Shown: positions 7,287-16,438 of the stretch, piece after piece
Layout of the letters: the number at the start of each line of letters is the position of its first letter
How positions within the stretch are numbered: position 1 is the stretch's first letter
From: Bradyrhizobium sp. SRS-191
Lineage (GTDB): Bacteria > Pseudomonadota > Alphaproteobacteria > Rhizobiales > Xanthobacteraceae
Assembly: GCF_024586915.1 (NCBI RefSeq)
Contig: NZ_JANBVS010000001.1
Location: 124,001-188,000, forward strand
Length of the DNA stretch: 64,000 nucleotides
Reading direction: 5' to 3'
Program-made: the position numbers and the translations under genes
The notes under the pieces: generated by a model
What the model saw: the letters and a program-made list of their open reading frames with translations, nothing else
Database searches by the model: none
What the model was told of the DNA's origin: nothing

Positions 7287-7801
7287 TCACCAAGCCCGCC
7301 TGGCCCGACGATCACACCGCCATGCTGCGCGAGTGCCTGGCAAAGCACATGACGTTTGCCGAGGCGACCCGCGCCATCAACGCCGAATTCGCTACCTGCT
7401 ACACGCGCAACGCGCTGATCGGCAAGGCCGGCCGGCTCGGCTTGTGCGAGAAGCGCGCCGACAAACAGGCGACAGCCAAGATCGCGCGAGCGGCCAAGAT
7501 CGCGCCGTCGCGCAGCACGCCATTCCGTTCGCCGCGGCCCGCTGCACCCCCTGCGGTGATCAGGCCGGCGCCGGTCTGCGCGGCCGTGCCGTCGGTCGAG
7601 ACGGGCGGCTTCACGCTGCTCGAGCTGCCGCATGGCGGCTGCCGCTATCCGTTTGGCGAGGGCGACGCGATGCGCTTCTGCGGCGGCGGACGGCATCCCG
7701 GCCATTCCTATTGCCGTGGGCATCTGCAGGTCGTGCTGAGTGTCGAGGGGCGTGAGCTGCTGCTGAAGAAGGAACGGGCGAGGAAAAGGGTGAGGGCATG
7801 A
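7283..7801 (+). CDS. gcrA: GcrA-like cell-cycle regulator (172 aa)
   Basis: The N-terminus (WPDDHTAMLRECLAKHMTFAEATRAIN, then TRNALIGKAGRLGL) is the GcrA helix-turn-helix; the C-terminus (CRYPFGEGD, FCGG, YCRGH) is the GcrA zinc-binding/sigma-interaction part. GcrA in alphaproteobacteria activates sigma-70 promoters that carry CcrM-methylated GANTC sites, many of them cell-cycle genes. A phage copy could redirect or compete with the host protein. It sits between DNA-modification genes and is coupled by ATGA overlaps on both sides. Confidence 0.85.
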   Translation: MITKPAWPDDHTAMLRECLAKHMTFAEATRAINAEFATCYTRNALIGKAGRLGLCEKRADKQATAKIARAAKIAPSRSTPFRSPRPAAPPAVIRPAPVCAAVPSVETGGFTLLELPHGGCRYPFGEGDAMRFCGGGRHPGHSYCRGHLQVVLSVEGRELLLKKERARKRVRA

Positions 7802-8430
7802 GCAAGCGGACGAATTCCATCCTGACGCTCAGCAACAAGCGCGGCGTCGACCTGCTGGCGCCCAAGGCTGGCGATATCGATTTCGGGGTGCTCGCTGAGC
7901 ACCTGGCCAAGACCAACCGCTACAACGGCGCGACGCCCGGCGTGGCCTACAGCGTCGCCGACCATTGCGTCATCGGCGCCTCAGAGATCATGCAGCAGGA
8001 GGGCGACTATGAGATTGCCTCCTACTTTCTTCTGCATGACGGCCATGAGGCGTTCCTCGGCGACGACACCACGCCGAAGAAGCGCGCCATTGCCGTCGTC
8101 GCCGAGCAGGCCTTCGGCGTGCTCGCCAGCTCGGTGATGGAGGCATTTGATCAACTCGCCGATCGCTTCGATGCGGCCATCCACGAGGCGGCGGGTCTTG
8201 CCTGGCCGCCGTCGCCGGACATGAAGCTGCGGATCAAGCATTGGGATCTGCGCATGTTCGTCACTGAATGGCGCGATCTCATGCGCGGCGTCGAGCATCC
8301 GGATCCGCAGGCCTATGCCGGCATTCCGCTGCTCGACCGCGAGATCCATCCGCAGCACTGGGTGCATGCGCGCAATCAGTTCGCCGACTACGTCCATCTG
8401 CTGCTTGACAAGCGGAGGGCATCGCGATGA
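7798..8430 (+). CDS. HD-domain phosphohydrolase, YfbR-like (210 aa)
   Basis: H-HD-D metal motif: SVADHCV (about residue 45-51), LLHDGHEAFLGD (about 77-88). This is the pattern of phage HD hydrolases related to YfbR 5'-deoxynucleotidases, which dephosphorylate dNMPs and adjust nucleotide pools. The N-terminal motif FGVLAEHLAKTNRYNG and the C-terminal ILDREIHPQHW-like end also fit. Operon position among DNA-metabolism genes agrees. Confidence 0.75.
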   Translation: MSKRTNSILTLSNKRGVDLLAPKAGDIDFGVLAEHLAKTNRYNGATPGVAYSVADHCVIGASEIMQQEGDYEIASYFLLHDGHEAFLGDDTTPKKRAIAVVAEQAFGVLASSVMEAFDQLADRFDAAIHEAAGLAWPPSPDMKLRIKHWDLRMFVTEWRDLMRGVEHPDPQAYAGIPLLDREIHPQHWVHARNQFADYVHLLLDKRRASR

Positions 8431-8921
8431 CCGACATCGAATGTTCGCGCGCGCGGCTGACCAAGACCGCGGGAGAGCTCGGTCTGCGTATCACGCTCGC
8501 CGTTACTGACGACGTCTGCGAGGCGATCGAGGGCCAGCTGTATGGCCGGCTGATCGCAGGCATCCGGGCGCGCGCCGAGCTGTCGCATTGGGGGCCGCAG
8601 CTGGCGGAGATCCTGCTGCGGCATGTCATGACCGATGCCGACAAGGTCGGCGAGGTGATCGACCGCGTCGACAATGACGACGGCTGGCCGGAATGCCCCG
8701 TGCTCAACGCCATCAAGGGCCTTTGCTGTGCGCGCGAATTCCGCGGCTCGGAGTCTCGCTGGCTTGCGGAGGCCTGCCTGCAGGTCGGCGAGCTGCAGAT
8801 CCCGGTCGGGCAGGGCGACATCCGCCGGCCGGCGCGCATCTGGGCGGGGCAGCAGCTCGCCGCCAGCATCATCGAGATCACGCCCGCAGCCGTGCGCAAG
8901 CCGGCCGGCGGGATCAACTAA
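8427..8921 (+). CDS. Phage protein, unknown function (164 aa)
   Basis: Overlaps the HD gene by four bases. Mostly helical, no membrane segment; contains the stretch NAIKGLCCAREFRGSESRW and an acidic middle (DKVGEVIDRVDNDDGW). No family recognised. Its place between the HD hydrolase and the C5 methyltransferase suggests a role in early DNA metabolism, but nothing in the sequence proves it. Confidence 0.6.
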   Translation: MTDIECSRARLTKTAGELGLRITLAVTDDVCEAIEGQLYGRLIAGIRARAELSHWGPQLAEILLRHVMTDADKVGEVIDRVDNDDGWPECPVLNAIKGLCCAREFRGSESRWLAEACLQVGELQIPVGQGDIRRPARIWAGQQLAASIIEITPAAVRKPAGGIN

Positions 8922-8933
8922 GCGGGGATTTCA

Positions 8934-10736
8934 ATGGTGCAGTCGCCAGCTCCGTTTGGCCTCGAGGAAGAGATCGAGGTCGATGACTTCGCCGGCGGCG
9001 GCGGGGCGTCGACCGGGATGGAGCAGGCGCTCGGCCGGTCGCCGGCGGTCGCGATCAATCACGACGCCGTGGCGCTGGCGATGCACGAGGTCAACCATCC
9101 GCAGACCGTGCACCTCACCAGCGACATCTGGAAGGTCGACCCGAGGCAGGCGACCGGGGGGCGGCCGGTCGGCCTGCTCTGGGCCTCGCCGGACTGCAAG
9201 CACTTCTCCAAGGCCAAGGGCGGCAAGCCGCGCGACAAGAACATCCGCGGGCTCGCCTGGGTCGTGGTGCACTGGGCCAATGTCGTCTCACCGCGCGTCA
9301 TCATCCTGGAGAATGTCGAGGAATTCCAGGATTGGGGGCCGCTCGGCGACGACGATCAGCCGTGTCCGCTGCGCAAGGGCGAGACCTTCGCGCGCTGGGT
9401 CGGGCAGTTCGAGCGGCTCGGCTATGCCGTGGAGTGGAAAGAGCTGCGCGCCTGCGACTACGGCGCGCCGACGATCCGCAAGCGGCTGTTCCTGATCGCG
9501 CGCCGCGACGGCCGCGCCATCGTCTGGCCGGAGCCGACGCATGGTGATCCCGCGTCGGAGGCGGTGCGCGCGGGCAGGCTGAAGCCGTGGCGCGCGGCGG
9601 CGGAGATCATCGACTGGTCGTTGCCGTGCCCCTCGATCTTCGACAGCGCGGAGGAGATCCGCGCCAAGCTCGGCCTGCGCGCCAACCGGCCGCTGCAGCC
9701 CGCGACGATGGCGCGGCTGGCGAAGGGCGTGAAGCGCTACGTGCTCGATACGGCTGAGCCGTTCATCGTCAGTCTGACGCATCAGGGCGGGGAGCGCGCG
9801 CAAGGCGTCGCCCAGCCGATCGCGACGCTGACCGGGGCGCATCGCGGCGAGAAGGCGCTGGTGGCGCCGCTGATCAGTCATGCCCAGCAGGGCGGCCGCA
9901 GCCGGCCCGCAGACGCGCCGCTGCACACGGTCACAGCGTCGCGAAAAGATCAGAACCAGGTCGCGGCCGTGCATCTGTCGGTAATGCGCAACGCAGACAA
10001 GCCGCAGCAGGGCGCGGACCAGCCGGCGCATACGATCACCGCCGGCGGCGCGCATATGACGGTCGCTGCGGCGTTCCTGGCGCAGAACAACTACGCGGAG
10101 CCCGGTCACGACGCGCGCGAGCCGATGTCGACCGTGGTGGCGAAGGGCTCGACGCAGTCGCTGCTGCTGGCGAGCCTGTCGCATCAGTATGGCTCCGGCG
10201 GCGGCGAGGGCGATCCGTCGATGCCGGCGCGTGCGGTGACCGCCGAGGGACAGCATCACGCCGTCGTCGCGGCCTACCTGCAGAAGTACTACGGCGCCGA
10301 TCAGGATCCTGGCGTCAGTGAGCCGCTGCACACGGCGACCACCAAGGCCCGCTTCGGCCTGGCGCAGGCGCTGCTCGACCTTCCGCCTTTCACTGACGCG
10401 CACGCCGCGCGCGCCCGCCAGGTGGCGGACTTCCTGCGCGCCCATGGCGCCTGGGATGCGCGCGAGTTCGTGACGGTCGAGATCGCTGGCCACACCTGCG
10501 TCATCATCGACCTGGGCATGCGGATGTTCGTGCCGTCGGAGCTGTTCGCCGCGCAGGGCTTTCCGTCCGGCTACGTGATCGACCGCCGGCCGGACGGCTC
10601 GCCGATCTCCAAGACCGAGCAGATCAGCAAATGCGGCAACAGCGTCTCGCCGCCGGTCGCAAGAGCGCTGGTCGCTGCGAACTACAAGCCGGAACTGGCG
10701 GCGCGGCTGCCGGAGATGATGGAGGCGGCGGAATGA
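8934..10736 (+). CDS. C5-cytosine DNA methyltransferase with six-repeat recognition region (600 aa)
   Basis: Motif I is DDFAGGGGASTGME (residues about 17-30), binding S-adenosylmethionine. Motif IV is WASPDCKHFSKAKGG, with the catalytic cysteine in SPDCK where classic enzymes have PPC. Motif VI is ILENVEEF. Between about residues 281 and 480 lie six imperfect repeats of about 33 residues, each with a core like QPxxTxTA (for example ADQPAHTITAGG). The C-terminal motifs (PSELFAAQGFP, KCGNSVSPPVARAL) complete the fold. Such enzymes methylate phage DNA, often against host restriction. Stop overlaps the next gene (ATGA). Confidence 0.88.
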   Translation: MVQSPAPFGLEEEIEVDDFAGGGGASTGMEQALGRSPAVAINHDAVALAMHEVNHPQTVHLTSDIWKVDPRQATGGRPVGLLWASPDCKHFSKAKGGKPRDKNIRGLAWVVVHWANVVSPRVIILENVEEFQDWGPLGDDDQPCPLRKGETFARWVGQFERLGYAVEWKELRACDYGAPTIRKRLFLIARRDGRAIVWPEPTHGDPASEAVRAGRLKPWRAAAEIIDWSLPCPSIFDSAEEIRAKLGLRANRPLQPATMARLAKGVKRYVLDTAEPFIVSLTHQGGERAQGVAQPIATLTGAHRGEKALVAPLISHAQQGGRSRPADAPLHTVTASRKDQNQVAAVHLSVMRNADKPQQGADQPAHTITAGGAHMTVAAAFLAQNNYAEPGHDAREPMSTVVAKGSTQSLLLASLSHQYGSGGGEGDPSMPARAVTAEGQHHAVVAAYLQKYYGADQDPGVSEPLHTATTKARFGLAQALLDLPPFTDAHAARARQVADFLRAHGAWDAREFVTVEIAGHTCVIIDLGMRMFVPSELFAAQGFPSGYVIDRRPDGSPISKTEQISKCGNSVSPPVARALVAANYKPELAARLPEMMEAAE

Positions 10737-13700
10737 GTGCTGTCGAGACCGTTTCCGCGACGATCCTGCGCACCGCTACCGGCGAGCCGCCGCTCGGCCG
10801 GGGTGGAGAGTTCTTCCTGCCGGAGCAGGGCGAGAGGCTCGACCACGACAATCCGCGCTATCGCGCGCCGAACACGGTCATCACGCTGCTGGCGCTCGAC
10901 AATGGTGCCTGGCTCGCCTCGCCGCCGTCGCTGCATGTCAGCCGTCCGCAATATCCGAGCCGCGATGCCGCGCTGCGCGCCGCGATCGCTGCGCTGATAC
11001 GGCGAGCGCGGAAATACATGCGCAACGGCGAGGGGCAGGGCACGCAGTGGACCGAGGGCTTTGCGGGGCGTGTGATCGAATGGGCGCTGTCGCTGAAGCC
11101 CGCGCCGCTCGATCCTGCGCTTGAATATGGTGCCCTCGACGCAATCGAGAGCGGCGGTGAAGTGTCATCGGCTATTCGCGCCAGGCTGTTCGCAGAAAAG
11201 CTGATCGACAACACGCCAGGCGCACCGGATGATTATCGGCTTACCGCGGCAGGCTTAGATCGCATCAACCGACTTCAGGTCGAAGCCGAAGCAGGCCGGA
11301 TCGAGCCCGATCATGACCGCCCAGAGCATGATGTCGCGCAGGCGGACGTCTGGATGCATTCCGGCGACGATGCCGAGCAGCTGACGCGCGATCCGGTCGT
11401 GCGGATGCTGGTCGAGGCGCATCGGGCGCGCCGGCAGTATCCGGCCAAGCACACGTTCTCGATGACCAATCCGATTCAGGATGGTCGGATCATGATCCAG
11501 GCGACGTGCGCCTGCGGTCACGTCATCAGTTTTGGGGCCAACGATCAGCTGCGCGTCGATGCCGCCGTGGAAGCGCACTGGCGGCGCCACGGCGACGGGC
11601 CGAAGATCGATGGACGCGGCATTCCGATCAAGCCGGGCGACGGCGCGCGGATCTCTGGATCGAAGCAGAAGGTCAGCGGCGCGCCGATCGCGGCCGGCGT
11701 CGAGAATGGGATCATCGAACTCAACGCGGAGGATGGGGCTGCCAACTCGGCTGCGAAGTCTCGCAGGCGACGCAAGGCGGACGCGCACCCCAAAGCCGGC
11801 GACGCTCCGGATCTCGCCAAGGCCGCGTTGACAGAGCCGGACCTGCTCGCGTGCCACGCGGGTGGGTTCGGCTCGACCGGGATCGAGAGTTCTGACGGCG
11901 GCGTGGAAGGACATGCGCCTGTCGAAGCTCAGCAGCCTGGGAATGCTGGCCAGCAAACCCAATGCAGGAGCGAGGTGCCTTGCGGCTCGGAAGCGACAGC
12001 GGATCACGTGTCCGTCGTGCGCACGTCTATGCAGGCAGCCGGTGTCGAGCCCGGCCCGTCAGAAGTCGATGCGGCTGCGCAAATTTGCGCAGGCGATGAT
12101 CTTCCCTCTCCCCTTGCGGGAGAGGGTGCCGAGCGGAGCGAGGCGGGTGAGGGGTATCTCTCCGCGACTTCCGCTGTTGACGCATACCCCTCACCCCCGG
12201 CCCCTCTCCCGCCTGGCGAAGCTTCGCTTCGCTTGGGGGAGAGGGGAGAAGAGGACGACCTCGCGATCGACTGGCCGTCCTACGATCAGTTCCTCGAGGA
12301 CAAGATCGTCGTTGCGCCGCTCAGGGGTATCGAGGTCACTCGCGATTCCCTACATCCGTATCTGAAGCCGCATTGCAAGGATCTGGTGGTCTGGAGCCTG
12401 CGGCTCGGCTGTGCGGCGATCTTTGCGAGCTTTGGGCTGCACAAGACGGCGATGCAGCTGGAGTGGTGCCGGCAGCTGGTGCGGCACACCGGGCAGCCCA
12501 GCCTCAACGTGGTGCCGCTCGGCGTGCGCCATGGCTTCATTGCGGAGGCCGAGAAGCTCGGCATGGACGTTCGGTTCGTGCGCACCACGGCCGAAGTCGA
12601 CGAGCTGTATTGCGAGGGCGTCCGACACTTCCTGACCAACTACGAGAGCATCCGCGAAGGCAAACTCGACGTGACCGCCTTCGACGCCGTCGCGCTCGAT
12701 GAGGCCAGCGTGCTCCGGAGCTACGGCTCCAAGACGTTCCAGGAATTCCTGCCGCTGTTCACGGACGTGCCGTTCAAGCTGGTGGCGACCGCGACGCCGT
12801 CGCCGAACCGCTACAAGGAGCTGATCCACTATGCCGGCTTCCTCGGCGTGATGGATACGGGGCTCGCGCTGACACGCTTCTTCCAGCGCAACAGCGAGAA
12901 GGCGGGCGACCTCACGCTCTACCCGCACAAGGAAGACGAGTTCTGGATGTGGGTGCACTCCTGGGCCGCCTTCCTGCAGAAGCCCAGCGAGCTCGGCCAT
13001 TCCGACGATGGCTACGAGCTGCCGCCGCTCACGCTTCGCTGGCACGAGGTGCCGACGGATCACAGCAAGGCCGAGCCGGAGCGCGACGGCCAGGGCGTGA
13101 TGTTCCGCGACGTCGCCGTGTCCTTGCAGGATGCCGCCAAGGCGCGGCGCGACAGCCTGGCCGCGCGGATCGCCAGGATGAGCGAGATCATCGCGGCGTC
13201 GCCTGGAGATCACTTCCTGATCTGGCACGACCTCGAGGCCGAGCGCGAGGCGATCGAGCAGGCCCTGCCTGGCGTCGTCACCATCACCGGCAGCGGGATG
13301 GACATCGACGAGCGCGAGCGGCGGCTGCACGATTTCGAGGAGGGGCGGACGCAGTATTTCGCGACCAAGCCCGTGCTCTCCGGATCCGGCTCCAACTTCC
13401 AGTATCACTGCCACCGCGCCATCTACGTCGCGCTGCCGGGCTACGGCTACAAGTTCAACGACTTCATCCAGTCGCTGTACCGCCTGCAGCGCTTCGGCCA
13501 GGAGCGCACCGTCGAGGTCGACATCATCTATGCCGAGGACGAGCGCCAGGGCCGCGCCGCGCTCGAGGCGAAGTGGGCGCTGGACACCGAGATGAGGGTC
13601 CGGATGAGCGAGATCATCCGCACCCACGGCCTCAACACCTTGCCGCTGCGCGACGCGCTGCTGCGGGCGATCGGCGTGCAGCGGGTCGAGATCCGCGGCA

Positions 13701-15826
13701 AGGGCTGGCTTGCGATCAACAATGACGCGGTCAGCGAGTGCCAGGCCTGGCCGGAGGCCTCGGTCGACCTGATCGTGACCTCGATCCCGTTCTCGAACCA
13801 CTACGAATATTCGCCGAGCTACCGGGATTTCGGCCACACCGACGACAACGGCCATTTCTGGTCGCAGATGGATTTCCTGACCTGCGAGCTCGCCCGGATG
13901 CTGAAGCCCGGCCGGCTCGCCTGCATCCATGTCAAGGACCGCGTGCTGTTCGGCGCCGTGACCGGCGAAGGCGTGCCGACGATCTCGCCGTTCCACGCCG
14001 AGGCGATCATGCACTACCGGGCGCATGGCCTGCAGTACATGGGCATGATCACTGTCGTCACCGACGTCGTGCGCGAGAACAACCAGACCTATCGGCTCGG
14101 CTGGAGCGAATGCGCCAAGGACGGCACCAAGATGGGCGTCGGCTGCCCGGAATACGTGCTGCTGTTCCGGCGCCGGCAGAGCGACCGCAGCCGTGGCTAT
14201 GCCGACACGCCGGTGACCAAGGACAAAGAGGTCTACACGCGGGCGCGCTGGCAGATCGATGCGCACGGCTATTGGCGCTCCAGCGGCAACCGGCTGCTCT
14301 CGACCGAGGAGTTCGCGCGACTGGAATCTGCGGACCTGGCGCGGCTGTTCGCCAAGACATCAGCGGAGCGCGTCTACGACTACGAGGCGCATGTGCGGAT
14401 CGGCGAGGCGCTGGAGCGCCAGGGCACCTTGCCGGCGACGTTCATGGCGATCGCGCCGGGCTCGCACCACGACGCCGTGTGGCACGACGTCAACCGGATG
14501 CGCACGCTCAACATGCTGCAGCAGCGCAAGGGCGCGGAGATGCATCTGTGCCTCGCGCGGGATTCCCGCGTGCTGACCCGCGAACGCGGATACGTCTCGA
14601 TCCAGGATGTTTCTGTCGGTGAGCATTGCCTGACGCACAAGGGGCGATGGCGCCCGGTCCTCGTGGTTGCCAACACGGGTGTGCAGCCGGTCGTGACAAT
14701 CCGCGCGCAAGGCGTTCCTGGCCTCACTGTGACGCCGGACCACAAGCTGTGGGTGCGGAAGTCCGATTGGGTGAGGCAGCGTGATGGGGCGGAGCGTGCG
14801 GTGCCGGCGTGGATGGAGGCGCAAGTTTGTCTGGGTGGATACGTCAATCAGAAGCTTCCCGACATCGAGGAGCCGACGAATGACGATGTGCTGCATTGGT
14901 GGATCGTCGGCAGGTGGCTCGCAGATGGTCACTGGGAGGATCGCGGATCGGCGATCATCTCGTGTGGCGCCCATGAGCTGAACAGCCTCATCGACGGCCT
15001 TGGGGGACGCGCAGGCGGTCGTTACTGGACGGGAACGTCCTGGCAGATCCGTGTGCTTGATCCCGATGGATCACTCAAGGCCACGCTGCGTCAATGCGGC
15101 GCGGGCGCGGCAGGCAAGCATCTGCCGCCCGAGGCCGTGGTGCTGCCACTACCATGTGCCTCGGCGCTGCTGGCCGGCTATCTGTCCGGCGACGGTCATC
15201 GTCATGATGGTCGCAATCGCTGGATGGTGACAGCTGTGAGCCGCGATCTGCTGCTCGGGATGTCTCTGCTTGCCCAGCGCGTTCACGGCGTCGTTGCCTC
15301 GGTCTATGAGGGGCGCCCCGAGCGTGATGCCGAAATCGACGGCAGGCTCGTGCATTGCCGGCAGGAGTGGGTGTTTACGTTCGACCTGCCGGATGCCCGC
15401 CGCAAGACGCCGTTCGTTCTCGATGATGGGGCGTGGAAGCGCGTGCGCGCCATCGAGGATGCGGGCGAGATCGAGACGTGGTGCCTGCGCGTCGCTGATG
15501 ACGAGAGTTTCACGGCGGAGGGTTGCATCGTCAAGAATTGCCCGCTGCAGTTCGACATCGTCGACCGGCTGATCGAGCGCTTCTCCAACGAGGGCGAGCT
15601 GGTGTTCGATCCGTTCGGCGGCCTGATGACCGTGCCCTATCGCGCGCTGCTGAAGAAGCGGCGTGGCGCGGCGACCGAGCTGTCGGCGAGCTACTTCATG
15701 GACGGCGTCCACTACCTCCGCCTCGCCGAGGAGCAGATGGGAACGCCTGATCTGTTCGACCTTATGGCGTTCGACAAGGCGAACGCGTCACCCCCTGAGG
15801 ACATGATGGAGCGCGCCGATGACTGA
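10733..15826 (+). CDS. SNF2-type helicase / DNA methyltransferase fusion with an intein (1697 aa)
   Basis: Start at MSAVETVSAT (10733), inside the stop of the C5 gene. Residues 1 to about 480 are a phage-specific region with a CACGH cysteine pair. Residues about 450-510 derive from dispersed repeats. A superfamily 2 ATPase follows: altered Walker A GLHKT (568-572), DEAS box at 656-659, TATPSPN, and motif VI QSLYRLQRFGQ. The methyltransferase motif TSIPFSNHY starts at 1016. The intein occupies 1273-1602, between MHL and CPLQFDIVDRL, a conserved methyltransferase block ending FDPFGG. Spliced length is 1367 aa. Possible roles are phage DNA modification or remodelling of modified DNA. Confidence 0.85.
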   Translation: MSAVETVSATILRTATGEPPLGRGGEFFLPEQGERLDHDNPRYRAPNTVITLLALDNGAWLASPPSLHVSRPQYPSRDAALRAAIAALIRRARKYMRNGEGQGTQWTEGFAGRVIEWALSLKPAPLDPALEYGALDAIESGGEVSSAIRARLFAEKLIDNTPGAPDDYRLTAAGLDRINRLQVEAEAGRIEPDHDRPEHDVAQADVWMHSGDDAEQLTRDPVVRMLVEAHRARRQYPAKHTFSMTNPIQDGRIMIQATCACGHVISFGANDQLRVDAAVEAHWRRHGDGPKIDGRGIPIKPGDGARISGSKQKVSGAPIAAGVENGIIELNAEDGAANSAAKSRRRRKADAHPKAGDAPDLAKAALTEPDLLACHAGGFGSTGIESSDGGVEGHAPVEAQQPGNAGQQTQCRSEVPCGSEATADHVSVVRTSMQAAGVEPGPSEVDAAAQICAGDDLPSPLAGEGAERSEAGEGYLSATSAVDAYPSPPAPLPPGEASLRLGERGEEDDLAIDWPSYDQFLEDKIVVAPLRGIEVTRDSLHPYLKPHCKDLVVWSLRLGCAAIFASFGLHKTAMQLEWCRQLVRHTGQPSLNVVPLGVRHGFIAEAEKLGMDVRFVRTTAEVDELYCEGVRHFLTNYESIREGKLDVTAFDAVALDEASVLRSYGSKTFQEFLPLFTDVPFKLVATATPSPNRYKELIHYAGFLGVMDTGLALTRFFQRNSEKAGDLTLYPHKEDEFWMWVHSWAAFLQKPSELGHSDDGYELPPLTLRWHEVPTDHSKAEPERDGQGVMFRDVAVSLQDAAKARRDSLAARIARMSEIIAASPGDHFLIWHDLEAEREAIEQALPGVVTITGSGMDIDERERRLHDFEEGRTQYFATKPVLSGSGSNFQYHCHRAIYVALPGYGYKFNDFIQSLYRLQRFGQERTVEVDIIYAEDERQGRAALEAKWALDTEMRVRMSEIIRTHGLNTLPLRDALLRAIGVQRVEIRGKGWLAINNDAVSECQAWPEASVDLIVTSIPFSNHYEYSPSYRDFGHTDDNGHFWSQMDFLTCELARMLKPGRLACIHVKDRVLFGAVTGEGVPTISPFHAEAIMHYRAHGLQYMGMITVVTDVVRENNQTYRLGWSECAKDGTKMGVGCPEYVLLFRRRQSDRSRGYADTPVTKDKEVYTRARWQIDAHGYWRSSGNRLLSTEEFARLESADLARLFAKTSAERVYDYEAHVRIGEALERQGTLPATFMAIAPGSHHDAVWHDVNRMRTLNMLQQRKGAEMHLCLARDSRVLTRERGYVSIQDVSVGEHCLTHKGRWRPVLVVANTGVQPVVTIRAQGVPGLTVTPDHKLWVRKSDWVRQRDGAERAVPAWMEAQVCLGGYVNQKLPDIEEPTNDDVLHWWIVGRWLADGHWEDRGSAIISCGAHELNSLIDGLGGRAGGRYWTGTSWQIRVLDPDGSLKATLRQCGAGAAGKHLPPEAVVLPLPCASALLAGYLSGDGHRHDGRNRWMVTAVSRDLLLGMSLLAQRVHGVVASVYEGRPERDAEIDGRLVHCRQEWVFTFDLPDARRKTPFVLDDGAWKRVRAIEDAGEIETWCLRVADDESFTAEGCIVKNCPLQFDIVDRLIERFSNEGELVFDPFGGLMTVPYRALLKKRRGAATELSASYFMDGVHYLRLAEEQMGTPDLFDLMAFDKANASPPEDMMERADD
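12102..12255. repeat. Dispersed palindromic repeat, family B, in frame in the helicase/methyltransferase
   Basis: Same blocks as at 5299-5447 (CCCCTTGCGGGAGAGGGTG, GGTGAGGGGTATCTCTCCG, CATACCCCTCACCC). It is preceded at 12076-12091 by the palindrome TGCGCAAATTTGCGCA. Together they encode a low-complexity linker between the N-terminal region and the ATPase domain, with no stop or frameshift. Confidence 0.8.
14549..15538 (+). other. LAGLIDADG intein (330 aa) in the helicase/methyltransferase gene
   Basis: The intein begins with Cys1 in CLARDSRVLT (block A). Block B is TVTPDHKLWV, with the TxxH motif. Two LAGLIDADG-like blocks follow: VGRWLADGH and LLAGYLSGDGH. The C-terminal block is ETWCLRVADDESFTAEGCIVKN, here from ETWC to VKN, followed by Cys+1 of the extein (CPLQ). 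The residue before the terminal Asn is Lys instead of the usual His. Removal joins MHL to CPLQFDIVDRL, restoring a typical methyltransferase sequence. It has a homing endonuclease domain and can therefore be mobile. Confidence 0.88.
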
Positions 15827-16202
15827 GGAAGCGAAGGAAGCCGACGGCTTCGAATGGTGCATCGTCGAGATCTTCGGCCATCGAAAGCATGCCGGCCGCG
15901 GCCGTGAGGAGGAGCGCTTCGGCGCCAAGATGCTGCGCATCGACGTGCCGAAGGTCATCAGCTTCGAGCGCAAAAGCGACGGTCCGGCCGAGCGGCTCGA
16001 TCCGCCGCGGATCGAATGGACGACGCATTTCTACGGCGGCTCCTCGATCTTCTCGTTCACGCTCACCGACGAAGAGACGGTGATGCGGGTCAACCAGCCG
16101 AGCGACTATGCGCGCTACCGGCTGCCGGCGCCGGCTGCGGAGGATGACGACGTCCCTTTTGACCAGGATGCGCTGGATCATGATGGGGGTGATGACGAAT
16201 GA
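15819..16202 (+). CDS. Phage protein, unknown function (127 aa)
   Basis: Overlaps the helicase/methyltransferase by eight bases and the next gene by four. Residues 10-80 show a beta-rich pattern (WCIVEIFGHRKHAGRGREEE, HFYGGSSIFSFTLTDEE). The C-terminal tail is very acidic (EDDDVPFDQDALDHDGGDDE), as in some DNA mimics or single-strand binding partners. No family recognised. Confidence 0.65.
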   Translation: MTEEAKEADGFEWCIVEIFGHRKHAGRGREEERFGAKMLRIDVPKVISFERKSDGPAERLDPPRIEWTTHFYGGSSIFSFTLTDEETVMRVNQPSDYARYRLPAPAAEDDDVPFDQDALDHDGGDDE

Positions 16203-16438
16203 CCGACAGCGTCGAGCCCATCAGCATCCGCGAGCGCTGCCCGCAGCTGTCGCCGCGGGAGCGTGACGTCTGCCTGGAGATCATCCGGGGCGGCACCTGC
16301 AAGGAGATCGGACGGCGGCTCGGCGTGAGCTCGCGGACGATCGAGACGCATCGCTGGGACATCTTCCGCAAGCTCGGTCTCCGCTGCACCGCGGCGCTGG
16401 TGATGCATGTGCTCGGCAATCCCAAGGTGGGGCCATGA
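16199..16438 (+). CDS. LuxR-type helix-turn-helix protein (79 aa)
   Basis: A bare GerE/LuxR DNA-binding domain: LSPRERDVCLEIIRGGTCKEIGRRLGVSSRTIETH is the classic start, with SSRTIETH as recognition helix, then RWDIFRKLG. There is no receiver or sensor domain, so it would act as a free DNA-binding protein. Likely an early transcription regulator of the phage. Coupled by overlaps to both neighbours. Confidence 0.85.
   Translation: MTDSVEPISIRERCPQLSPRERDVCLEIIRGGTCKEIGRRLGVSSRTIETHRWDIFRKLGLRCTAALVMHVLGNPKVGP

Noticed and set aside
12350..14266. A 638-codon leftward frame opposite the helicase/methyltransferase
   Set aside because: No motifs; composition typical of antisense GC-rich shadow.
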